Source: Phoronis australis (lineage: Eukaryota; Phoronida; Phoronidae). Taken from it: a stretch of DNA of 64,000 nt. The stretch covers positions 453,634 to 517,633 of the forward strand of contig NMRA01000038.1 in the NCBI GenBank assembly GCA_002633005.1. Reading direction: 5' to 3'. The position numbers were made by a program, and so were the translations under genes. This document shows, in pieces, positions 1 to 10,934 of this stretch. How positions within the stretch are numbered: position 1 is the stretch's first letter; each line of letters begins with the position of its first letter. The notes beneath the pieces were generated by a model. It did not search any database. It was not told where the DNA came from and saw only the letters and a program-made list of their open reading frames with translations.

Positions 1-242
1 CAGGTGAACATGTTCAACGTCTGCGAAGTATAGTGAAATAATGAGCATAATTCGCAATAATCGGTCTCACCTGAGGCGCCATATTATGTAGCAAACTTTC
101 TATGCAAGCGTTCGGAGTTTGACCACACTCTACATTTTCGAAACTATTTGTTAATTAGAGTGCGCAGAGTACGCACTTGGTGGCGATAAAGTTCTTTTCA
201 AAGTGTTAGGCGATCCCAGTATGTGGCTTAGTACGTGTGGTG

Positions 243-440
243 ACTCAGATCATAAGGTAAGATTAACCGCCCAGGGCGGTTGCCGGTCGTAATAAGCGCC
301 CATGTTCAGTTAACCGCCCCCCCGATTTCTTGAAATTTCACGTTTAAGCGCCCATGTCTGGTTAACCGCCCACCCCCGATTTTTTGGGTTCGCCAATTTA
401 ACCGCCCAGGGCGTTAACCCGAACGATTACGGTATCTTCT
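243..440. repeat. C-rich interspersed repeat, copy A
   Basis: The stretch holds repeated submodules of the form GCGCCCATGT, GGTTAACCGCCC and CCCCGATTTTTTG. It ends in CAGGGCGTTAACCC followed by TACGGTAT. A diverged copy with the same order of submodules lies at about 1905-2053. It looks like an interspersed repeat of unknown class. No coding potential is seen. Confidence 0.6.
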
Positions 441-640
441 TGGTCAGGACCACAAACATTTCCATTAAGCTGTGTTCACTTACACAGTTGTATAACAAAG
501 AGCAGGGTTCACAAAAAATACTTTCACTGACCTTGAATGGCAATTTCAAAAGGCCTATTGTGTGTGAATGACACACCTGATTTAAAATTGTCAGCAAAAT
601 TCTAAGCCATTATACTGACTTAAGTTTCCACCTCCAAGAT

Positions 641-702
641 CACACACGCACACACATGCACATACACGCACGCACACACACACACACACGCACACACACA
701 CA
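641..702. repeat. CA microsatellite
   Basis: Imperfect (CA)n run interrupted by CG and TG dinucleotides. Confidence 0.9.
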
Positions 703-847
703 ATTCATATGAAAATATGATACACGCTTAAAAAATGCAAATTTATCAGTAAGGTTGAAAGTAGACTAAATGTACTAAAATATGAACTACTAAGTTTACG
801 AACAGCAAAAATGTTAAAAAAACGATACACGTAAGAACTAAACTCAC

Positions 848-3800
848 CACATCAACAGCCACCTTTTCTGTCTTGTTCACAACAGAGGCATCAATTATGG
901 ACAGTGTAACTATGTTCAATGCCTATAAGATAAATTACAGTCATTTTGTAAACTTTTGATCTTCTAAATCAAAGTGTCTGACTAAAATGTGGCCTATTCA
1001 AACTTAGGATAAAAAGTAACAAGAAATCAATTTTTCAATATATCGAAAATATATTTATTTTAGGACGTATAAGCTTGGAAGTAGTTTGCGTCAAACAAAA
1101 GTATTAACCCGGTATGCAAAATATTGTTAATCAAATACAATAATAACATAAATAATAACATAAATAATAATAATAATAATAATAATAATGTATCAATCAA
1201 TGTTGAAATTAAGAAAATTTAATGGCCAGTTAGCTCTTACATCTTGATAAACCAGAAACTAGCGAAAAACAAGCCTCTTGAGTCAGTTTTTGTCCCATTT
1301 TTGAGATGCAGTGCATTTATATCAGCCACAGCTCGCATGCAAAAGTCAAATAAAACACATTCTTTAAACTCTTGTAGTGAAAAGCATGCTTTTGGGATTA
1401 ATGCCCAAGAATTCTCGGCATTTAAACGTAGTTTGGGAAAAGATATGGGTGGAGGTGTAATATAAAAAAATGAAGAGGACACGAATTTAATTTTTCAACA
1501 TCCAGAGTTTATGTCAGTATTTTCACAGACGAAACCCTGAATATTGAAAAAATAAATCTGGCAGGTCAGACGTCCACCGACTCAGAGGATGACTCCAAAC
1601 ATTAAATAAACAAAATGAAAAATACAAACCTGTAAAATTATAGTGAATACCAAAAAATATTTGACAACAAATTCAGGGAGACTGAAACGTGAAAGCCATG
1701 TCTTTTTCTCCTCAACCTTCACACTTGGCCACTCCCTCACAGATTCATTAAGAATGCGTAGCGTGTCTTCTAGGTTCTTCACAATATATTGTACATGCTG
1801 TCTATGTATAGTGCATCTTGAATCACTACAAGTAATCCCATCAAAGGTAGAATCTCAACAATTTCCAACAAAAATATTCACCAAAATTAATCTACTGTAA
1901 ATTCCCAGGTTATTTGTCCGGGTAATTGTCCATCCCCGATTTTTGGTCAATTTTCGGTTTAGGCACCCACTGCTTGGGTAATCGCCCACCCCTGTCTCAG
2001 GGTTTCCCAATTTAAGCACCCAGGGCGTTAACCCACGAGTTTGCGGTATTTTTTCATTTTTCAAAAGCTTCTAACACGGATGTGAATGTCCCAGGGAGAA
2101 ACTTCAGTGTCCAAAATTTCTCAACCATCTGCATGGTAGTAGCTATGCTACAGAACTTAATACTGGTGAAGCATTTAATATTTGGTGTTACTAAACTCTT
2201 AGAAAAAAAATGAAGAAATGAAACGCCATTTATCCAACAGTGTCGTAATTCAGTGATATTTTATAGTAATTACAACCAAACACAGGCACCTAATAAAAGA
2301 ATTAACTTAAGGCTGTATTTCCCCATTTCACTGGATCAAAAATGATAATAGAATTTGGCCTTTTCCTCAGGATTAATTCACATTACCAACTCAAGCCACA
2401 GGTAATCGGCATCCATGTGCCATTTTCGATTTTGCAGTCATTTAGGATTGGCCCACCCCAATAAATTCTGAAGCATTTCACTGATGATTTCAATATTGAT
2501 AAAATATAAATATTGATAGAATCCCTGCATGGAAAGTCTTTTGAGACTGGTATTCTGTTACAGGGTGCCTCAGCCAAACAGTTGACAATTTTGTTCTACA
2601 GGGCCGACTACAGTTGACAATTTTGTTCCTTTGTCCATGACATGGTAGGGAAGTTTTAACCACATGCAGCTGATCAACATGAAAATGACACATTGCATGT
2701 TCAGTACTGTCAAAGTATCTTTACATCACACTGATTGTTTAAGGTGATAAGAGTTAGCTGCATTAAGATTTCAACTCCATTCCTTTATCTAAGTACTGGT
2801 AGGTGTAAACTTCAAAGCACTTCAAGGTGTGAGATAAGCAAACAAAGGCAATATGGGTACACTAACACCTAGCAGGGTATTGAGTTTGTGTATCATGCTG
2901 TGGCTGGCCCATCACCTAACTAATTATAACCTGGATGATTTCATAGACAAGGAAAAACTTTTTACTTTTAAATACGGGCTCACTTTCAAACATAAATTTC
3001 AATTCATGAAGAAAAATCATGCAAAACCATACCTTAGACTTGTGACTTTTTTGATTTTTGATATTTTTAATGTGATCATCTAAGTATGGAAAAGTTATGT
3101 CAGAGCGCGTAATGTCTTCAAAACAATAGTTTATGGCTTTCCAAATGTGTAACGTACATACCATAGACAATAAAGTGTGCATATCTTGCCCACAAAATTA
3201 CCAGCATTATGCACAGAGTACATTCATGTCATGTAAGGCCTTACGTGAGTTATAGTAATGTGTCAGTGTTAACTACGAGGTTAACTTGAGCTTTCCTATT
3301 AGTTTCGTCACTTAGCAAATATCGAAGTTACAGCCTACTGAAATTAAGTTTCAGGTATGTTTGATTTTTAAATGTGCTGTTGTCGACAGTCAAAATCTTC
3401 GGTATTAACGCATCGATGTCTCACAGTTCAATCCATCTTTTTTTGCGAATTTAACTTGTGTCCAAGAGGGGTTTAAATCCTCCCTAGTATAAGACACTAC
3501 CCTAAATTACACTGTCAGACACTGATAGTACCCTAATTTACACTGCCACCATCACTGTTGGTAGGAAGGGGCTACTTATCTCTGAAATCTTTCTTAAGTT
3601 CAGATAAACCTTATCATAACAAGATACCACAAACATATATAACTGCACTGTTCTAAGTGAGCAATTTGACATGGTATAAACAAGACTAATAATTCTTACT
3701 TATAAGATAAAACAATAATTAAACCCTGCATGATATATGAATTCCAGAAATGTCTGTAAAAGTCAATGTTCCTCATCTCCTTGAAGATAAAAATCCTGGC

Positions 3801-6800
3801 TCTGTTCAGTTTAGTTTTACCCTCTGTCTTTCTTATTTTCAAATCATTCCGAAATTTTTAGTTAAAGCACTCAACTGACATTTGTAATCGCTCAAAATGA
3901 TCGTAAGTGACCAAGAGAATAGGTATGTATTGGTTATTTTGCTCATCTTCCATGTGTACTTACAATGTATTGATATACGTCACTAAAATAAAAAATGTAT
4001 GTTTTTATGTCCATCAAAAATCACCTTCTATATCTTTGTATCCTTAAAAATGTGCCCCAAAATCAATACAAAACATTTTGAAAAAATCAACTTCAATACT
4101 AGGATGCAAGAACAAAAAATTAGTCAACTTGATGTACAAGACAAGAAAAATTGTGTGGCTGTTTGCCAGGCCACACAAACCTTGTCATAAAATTTAATGA
4201 TGACAAATGCCTTGACAGTTTATTTGTTATAGTTGGTCACTTTTTGACTATGAAATGACATAAACAAGTGATATTAGTTGCATACTCCAAATGAGTCTAA
4301 AATTGGCCAAAACTGACTTTGTATATTTTACATACATGCAGCAAACCAAAATAAAACAATCATACATGATAGTTTCTTCTCTGACTTTCATTTCTTAAAT
4401 AGTCGTCTTCTGTTGAGGTTGATGAAACTCATCTCAGCTGGCCTGCCCGGCATTGTTCAGTATCTTCAAGACGTTTCATTTGCCAAAAGTTTTGAAAAAT
4501 GATAATTGAAACTTTTTTCAATGATACCTATGGTGCGTATGCCTATTTTTAAATAAGGTAGCCATGCCCTGGGTGCTAATTGTTATATACTCCCAAATAA
4601 TATGACTTAATTTTTGGGCAACTGTATTTGTATTACATTACTGAAATTGTTTATAATTAATTTATTTATATAAATAAATAAGTTAAGCATCTCTGAGAAG
4701 ATATGGCTTGCCAAATTTTAGGTTCCTTGTGGAAACCAGAAACCCAGGTAGAATGAAATAGTATGCAATACGAAAATTAGTTGCCATAGCAACTTGCTGA
4801 AACAGATAGGTTTCCCACTTTAAAAAGGACACTAAACCTAGAAGATCAAAGCAAACAAAATCCAGGTAGTCATCATTGCCTACTTGAATGACAGTACCAA
4901 GGTCAACAGGTCTTACAAAAAATAGTGCAGGTGGTCTGAGACATGCACAGGCTAGCACCAAATACCTGAATCCCTCAGTTTCAGATTATTACACTTACTG
5001 TGCGCAAGTTATGATTAGAATTACTAGTGTCCTAGCAGACTGGTATTGCATAATCCCACTAACATTATCAAAAACCAAGTGTTAAATAAACTTTGATGGG
5101 CTTCATTTGACCTTTCTTATGAGATAAGGAGCTTCCAGAGCCAGTCAACTTTCACACAAATTAGAGAGACAGTATTAATGTACCTACTGTACTTAATAAG
5201 CATTCTCTCTGAAATCTCAAACTGTTTAGTAATTAATCTGAGATCAATAGGTATTTAGGATGTACACGATTAAAAATACATTGCTATCATAATTTTCCCC
5301 TATTATGCAATATGACACTACCAAGTAAATTATCGTGGAAATTAAAATACACTAAAACCTGAACTATCCAAATAAAGCTGTGTTGTTAGAAGCAATTCAG
5401 GCCTGATAATACTGTGACCTTAGCCTTAGAAGCCCACAGGTCTTGAGACTCAAGGAATTTTGCCTTTTGGCGATAATGTTAGCAACAGGTAATAAAACTT
5501 AAAACACAACATTAAGGCTGCCTGGTCACACAAAGTCTGCATAACATCAGATGATTTACGCACAATGTCACACCCTCCAGTTACCTTTCTCACTGATAAA
5601 GTTTTCTTGAAAATCTGAAACTTCATAGTGATGAAAGCATTTAAAATAATTTCAAATTAAGTAAAATGTGCAAAATTGAATAGAAATTCTCTCAAAAAGA
5701 GTAACATTCACCTCTATAAGTTAATTATTATTTAGATTTTGTAAACAGCTTTTCAAAGGATTTAATGGCACTTCAGCACAATGGGTGCAAATGCATATTT
5801 AGAATTATAACACTGTGATTGACTCATAAACAGATTTCTTTTTGTGCTAGATGCAACTGAAACATTATGGGCAGGCGCTGAAATTTTCAGGGGCTGTCAC
5901 AATTCTTATCAAGTCAATGCTATAGTCATGAGCTTCAGTCAATCAGGCAAAAGTAATCAAATGATGATATCTATTCCACAGCTCTAGATGTTTTCAACAC
6001 TGAGATTTTGGTGACTTTCAAGCAACATAAATATTGAGATCAGCCTGAGCCATATTTGCCTATATAACCACAAGATTCAAACAATGGGACAGCACAGACA
6101 TTTCCAACTTATCTATAACACCACATGATTAAGATTTTACATCAGGATGTAGCAAGTCATGTACAGGTATATGTTTCATAAAATATGGTATCTACCCTTC
6201 CACATAGCTAGCCGCCTAGCGGTGAAGACCATTAAACCGTCAAAACACAGCCAGGTATAGTAACTGTGTGTTGAGCACTGACAGACCTCGAAATAGCACA
6301 CAACAACAGGCTTGCCATGAAACTTGTATGAACACGTATAGCTAAAGACCGGCAGGGGTGCATGCAAAATCTGGAACTCAACCAACACTCACCTTGCCCG
6401 TTACAGCCGTTTAAGACAAAAACAATCTAATAAATGTCATTTTCTTGCGTAATTCTCCGCCTTTCGTTACGAAGAAAAGTATATTGTCATTTTGAAAACA
6501 GTATGCTCATGACACATGCACGAGCCATTTCCTCAAAATTTTGCGACACCTCTCAGGTGATGATGACAGCTTCGCAACAGCAAAATTTGTTCTGAAATTC
6601 GGTTTGCTGGTATTAGTATTATGAAAACTTATATTGATGAAACCAGTTCCAATAATTTGTTGTGACGTGTACGCAACCTCGAGAAAGACTAACAGTTGAT
6701 TGAAGAATAGGCGATAAAAAACTGGCCAATAGGTGACACAATATTTCTTGGTGCCGAAAGCCGAAGCAAAATATCGCACCACAATTTTAGCAGCAGAATA

Positions 6801-8817
6801 ACGGTAAAAAGCTAGTGTACTCAAGGAAAAGTGTATTTTCTAATGACACTAATTTTGTGTCAGATTTTATCTGGTCGCTTTTTATCCACATCGGCACAAA
6901 GCTGTACATTTAGTATAGAGTTTTGCACCATGGCTGCCTTCCACACTCGCCTATACTGTAAAGACCAATTTTATTCCCTTGTTTAATATAAAGTTATTTT
7001 TGTCAATTGTTTATCATATACACACCGGTGACCTAAAGTCGTGAATATAAGCATAATAAGCACTTGATTGTCATACTACCCAATTTCCGTTAGCAATGTG
7101 ATGTCATGGACATATATCAGCCTTCACAAATATACGTGTTTTGACAATCTTAATCCTTGTTTGTAAGCAGAGTTTTAAAACAGTTGCTGATATCGCCGGC
7201 CATTTTGAATGAGGCCCTAAAGTCGTGAACGTTTCGTTTAGACGGAAATGCACGAAGTATGATCACACAAGTCAACTACAGTGCTTACAGTTACTCTAGA
7301 TGACATAAAAATGCATTGCATTGTTTATTAATTCAGTTTCAATTGAAATAAATTGTTATATGTTTTGCACCCAACTTTGATGTGCACAGACGTTTTCAAT
7401 GAGGTTGTTCACGTAAAACGCTAAGAACCCAGCATAAATTATCGCTCAGTATTTTATTGCTTTGGCCTTACAAAACTTGATCGACCCTGGGACATTTTGA
7501 TACATTGTTCAAGCTACCCCTGGAGCGCGTGTTTGAGTAAATCTGAACGATGAATATTTTCGAAAATATCTTATCCCAAAAGTGCACAAAAAAGGGAATT
7601 AGTGAAATATGCTGTTTTTAAGATACATTTGAAAAAAGAAGCCACTCACTCACTGTTTGTTATCATATTGTGAATACGAACACGTCCGGGTATTCGTTTG
7701 ACGTTCGTAAGCAGACAAACGCTGGAAACTTCAACGCCAGATGTCGCGGGAACGCGCAGAAGAGGAAATAAGATCGTTCACGACTTTAGTGCACTCACAA
7801 CTTTAGGACCTCTGATGGTATTTTATTTCTTGTTTAATAAAAGCCGGTTATAAATTCTTAAAAGTAATTTCTATGTTTAAATTGTGTAAATGTTCATCAC
7901 CAAAGGCTAAAGTTCAAAAGTGTAACAAATAATACAAACACTATATTTATTCCACGATAGTAAATATGCTTTTGATACACCTTGAAATGTTAAACGGCTA
8001 ATACTTCAACTTTCGACAGGGAACGTACACGGTTATTATTTGCTTTAGTCTAGGTCCTAGTTTAAAATAAAACTAATCTTTTCTGCAAACCTTCTTTAAC
8101 TGCACTTGAGTTACTTAAAATCCCAGTGACAACATTACTCATTACTCCTAATGAAAATTTTAAAATAGTTACCAGTTTCAAACTACCAATAAACTAAAGT
8201 ATTTAGCAAATCCACGGAATCCTGCTAGCCCCATGATTTGTTCATTCATTAGAATGTAGTCCTAATGCATTCTGCTGTAAATTGTTTCCTTGGGAAACTT
8301 GACACCCCAAACGTTTACTGTGTGCACACCATGATACACACAGTTGCGTAACTCAAGGTCACTCTTTTGACCTCAGTTCGGGCCGGCGGAAACCGTCGTG
8401 ACTTGGTAGAACGTTCCTGATCACAATCCCACAAGTCACAACGCAAGTCAAGTATTCAATTTATCATTGTTACGCCACCTCGTTCTTCCGAACACACGAT
8501 ACACTGATCGGTATCAAATGTTGTTTTATCGATGTAGGCCTACGGCAAGTCACGCGCCCATTCATGTGATTCGTAAAAATAGTCAATCCAGCCAGATAGT
8601 GCCGAATGAATCGCGGGCATTTACTGCGCCCGTTCAGTGATCGGGATGTCTAAGCATCTCAAACTTGCACAGAATTTGGTTACTTAAATAAGAAAGATTT
8701 TGACGCTCACCTTTTGGAATTTGCGATCAGTAACGAAGTTTCTTCGTCGATTGAATCGCCTGTGAAATCCCAGTAAAGATCGTCTGCCATTTCGTAAACA
8801 AGCCTCAGTTCTCGCAT
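848..8817 (-). CDS. Unrecognised multi-exon protein gene, partial
   Basis: I do not recognise this protein. Candidate coding exons in transcript order are 8711-8817, 5585-5614, 5419-5463, 3725-3779, 3033-3184, 2054-2197, 1630-1825, 1241-1413 and 848-922. The strongest block is 5585 to 2054, where GT-AG sites, open frames and phases (0,0,0,1,0) agree throughout. It reads through IFKKTLSVRK, AKFLESQDLWASKAK, EMRNIDFYRHFWNSYIMQ and MHTLLSMVCTLHIWKAINYC. The first exon starts MRELRLVYEMADDLYWDF and ends in phase 2, so an exon between it and 5614 is missing from my model. Exon 2054-2197 reaches a TGA exactly where a repeat begins. The three exons further left are also open and splice-flanked, but their phases do not all join, so the 3' structure is uncertain. 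A second donor (GTGAGT) at 6387-6392 may mark an alternative non-coding first exon. The composition suggests an alpha-helical, soluble protein. The gene continues past base 1. Confidence 0.5.
1136..1189. repeat. AAT/ATAAT simple repeat
   Basis: Run of AATAAC/AAT units in an intron of the minus-strand gene. Confidence 0.85.
1905..2053. repeat. C-rich interspersed repeat, copy B
   Basis: Diverged copy of the 243-440 repeat. It shares the CCCCGATTTTTGG module, GCACCCA..GGGTAATCGCCCACCCC, and the terminal CAGGGCGTTAACCC...GCGGTAT. It lies directly against the minus-strand exon 2054-2197. Confidence 0.6.
7028..7812. mobile_element. Inverted CCTAAAGTCGTGAA motif block
   Basis: The motif CCTAAAGTCGTGAA occurs on plus near 7030 and 7212. 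In reverse complement it occurs near 7775-7790 (TTCACGACTTTAG) and, diverged, near 7795-7806 (CACAACTTTAGG). This gives two motifs at each end in inverted orientation around about 550 bp of AT-rich DNA without an ORF. It resembles a non-autonomous fold-back or inverted-repeat element. Boundaries are approximate. Confidence 0.4.
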
Positions 8818-8940
8818 TATCTCGCGAGAAGTTGTGTGGCGCCCAAGTGTCAGCCATTTTCGACAATTTGTATTGCTAAAAGACTAGAGAAGTTAAGATC
8901 TTCTTGTTGCATTCGGTCTCTGCAACTTAATCTTCCACGT
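8815..8940. promoter_or_regulatory. Probable bidirectional promoter
   Basis: The palindrome TCTCGCGAGA sits at 8820-8829. This is the CGCG element known from TATA-less, often divergent metazoan promoters. An AAAATGGC (YY1-like) motif, read on minus, lies at 8853-8860. A minus-strand coding exon starts at 8817. A strong plus-strand donor (CAC|GTACGT at 8939) could end a non-coding first exon of the zinc-finger gene, whose coding start follows a splice acceptor at 10918. No TATA box is seen. Confidence 0.5.
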
Positions 8941-9856
8941 ACGTGTTTTCGTCTCATCATAAGCTGTTTAAGATTGTTTGTAATGGAATACTGAGATGTA
9001 AACAAAGTTGGCGTGAGTGTGCCCAGAAATGAAGTGGTTGTGACTGTTCGATGAAAAACGAATTTTGCCAGTCAAGGTTGACTGTGGTTTTCTGTGGGAC
9101 ACCGGTTTTGCAAGTGCTGTTAAAAATGTAGTGAGAGTGATAGTAATTGTGACTCTCTTTAGGTCATTGCCGCAACCACTGACGATCACGGGTGCCTTCC
9201 CTGTCCCAAGGCCTGGTCACCGGTTTGGGGGAGAAGGTGGCACAGAACAGAACTTGTCCTGGAAGTCACTTGCAACTGGCACGGCACTGGTGGCACTGCC
9301 GTTGCCAGTGACAGTGTAAGTGACGACCGGCTTAGCACTATCTGCTAGCAGAACACATGACATCAATGGACTTGTGACCTTTTCTTCACTCTGTCGAAAA
9401 CAGTATGCTAAGAATGAAAAGTTTTGTGTCATTTTACATCTAAAGCCGTACAGATGAGCACAGGAACTTTATTCCAGTTACAATTTGTCCCTTTCAATCG
9501 TGGTGAAAATCAAGATAGGCTAATAAACAATGGGTAAAAAACAAAACTATCATTTTTCACCTCAAATCACTACTTACCTGTTGATGTGCAATATGAGCTA
9601 ACATTAGATTCTGAAAGTAAGTTTCTTACAGATCTTACTCTATTCCAAAAGTAGTTCAAACGGCAAAAGTACTGTCAACCAACTTTTTTTGCAATTCTGG
9701 CTTGTTGTAGGGCTTCCTGAAATTGCAGCCGATTTCTTAGTTGCTTCCCAGCAATGCACAAATCCAACAGGGGGCCTCCATCGTGAAGAAGAGTGCAGTG
9801 CTGAACTAGTGGTGTTTTCTCATTCATAAATATAAACTGACCAGATTGAGACTTCT

Positions 9857-10158
9857 ATTATTAAAATCTCTTGGTCTATTTACACCGACCTCTAGTCTAT
9901 ATACACTGTCACGACGTTTCGATCGGTCTCTTCTCCGGCCATCGTCAGGTGTTCCCGCGTTCTTAGAAGAACGAGCATGGATACGTGGTACACTCATGGT
10001 GTGATTTTTCGTGCGACCATGAGTGTACCATGTATCCGTGCTCATTCTTCTAAGAACGCGGGAACACCTGACGATGGCCGGAGAAGAGACCGAACGAAAC
10101 GTCGTGACAGTGTATATAGACTAGAGGTCGTTGTAAATAGATCAAGAGATTTTAATAA
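9857..10158. mobile_element. Long fold-back element
   Basis: Two arms of roughly 140 bp are near-perfect inverted copies. The left begins ATTAAAATCTCTTGGTC and the right ends GAGATTTTAATA. They flank a short loop near 10000-10014 (GTGATTTTTCGTGCG). The arms contain CACGACGTTTCG. Mirror-image ORFs within the arms (for example the two CIRAHSSKN-like readings) are products of the inverted repeat, not genes. A 12-bp direct repeat, CAGATTGAGACT, occurs outside at 9842-9853 and 10200-10211. Likely a MITE or fold-back transposon. Confidence 0.75.
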
Positions 10159-10934
10159 CAGTTGTAATACGCCACCACTTCAGAGCGGTTTTAGGAAGTC
10201 AGATTGAGACTACATGCCATGCCTACCTCGACACTGGCCTACCACTACAATTTATTCTTTGGGACTGCATCTTGGCTCTTCAGTGTCACCTTGACAACTT
10301 TGACTTCCGTCAAAATGTCGCTGTGCAGTTTTTTCAGTTTTTCTTTTGAGTGCTGGGACAATAGTAGACATTGACCACTGTCTCTAGCTGGTCAGTAGAG
10401 ATGGTGAAGCTTCTATGGGAGCATAGTTTGCCGAAAAGCTTCCGGCATATGAAGTGCCTATAGGAGCTTCACCGTCAGTACTATTAGTTCAACTAGAGAG
10501 AGTGGCCACCGTTTAGGACTGTAGTAGTGTCTGTGTTAGAAATGTGCAGGCTTCACTGACTACCAGTTGAAAGTGGAATATTTACAATTTTATACAGCAG
10601 CAGCAACCGTTAATGTATACAATTTACCATTTGATGTTGAGCACTTATGATTTTACTTATGACTTTCATTCGAAAAGAAATCACTGACGGATTACTGCAT
10701 ATTAGTTTTGACACGAAACGTAGTGAAATGGTGTGAATGGACCACTTGATGATCACACACCATGTACTGTACTGATTGATGCCATGCGTTGAGGCTCCAT
10801 TACTAGCAATATCATAACTTTGAAGTTGTCCTACATCGTATTCATATTTGATGTTGTATACGATGATCAGAGTGTTTTGACAGATTAAGTCTGAGTTCAG
10901 TGGTTTTGCGTTTTTCAGAGGGGTGTGGCCCACC

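Larger units (their letters stand above)
1..847. other. Left edge, no exon resolved
   Basis: I find no convincing exon here, although the minus-strand gene to the right must continue leftwards. The stretch holds a C-rich repeat and a CA microsatellite, listed separately. A possible minus donor (AAG|GTCAGT) lies near 530, but no frame-consistent exon could be built on it. Confidence 0.5.

Noticed and set aside
641-1189. CRISPR-like or regulatory arrays
   Set aside because: These are simple CA and AAT microsatellites without spacers. The genome is eukaryotic and no CRISPR array is present.
6507-6824. 105-codon minus-strand ORF
   Set aside because: No splice sites in frame with neighbouring exons, no domain, and a composition like random AT-rich DNA.
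9824-10207. Two mirror-image ORFs with near-identical peptides on opposite strands
   Set aside because: They are generated by the inverted repeat of a fold-back element. There is no splice context or recognisable domain.
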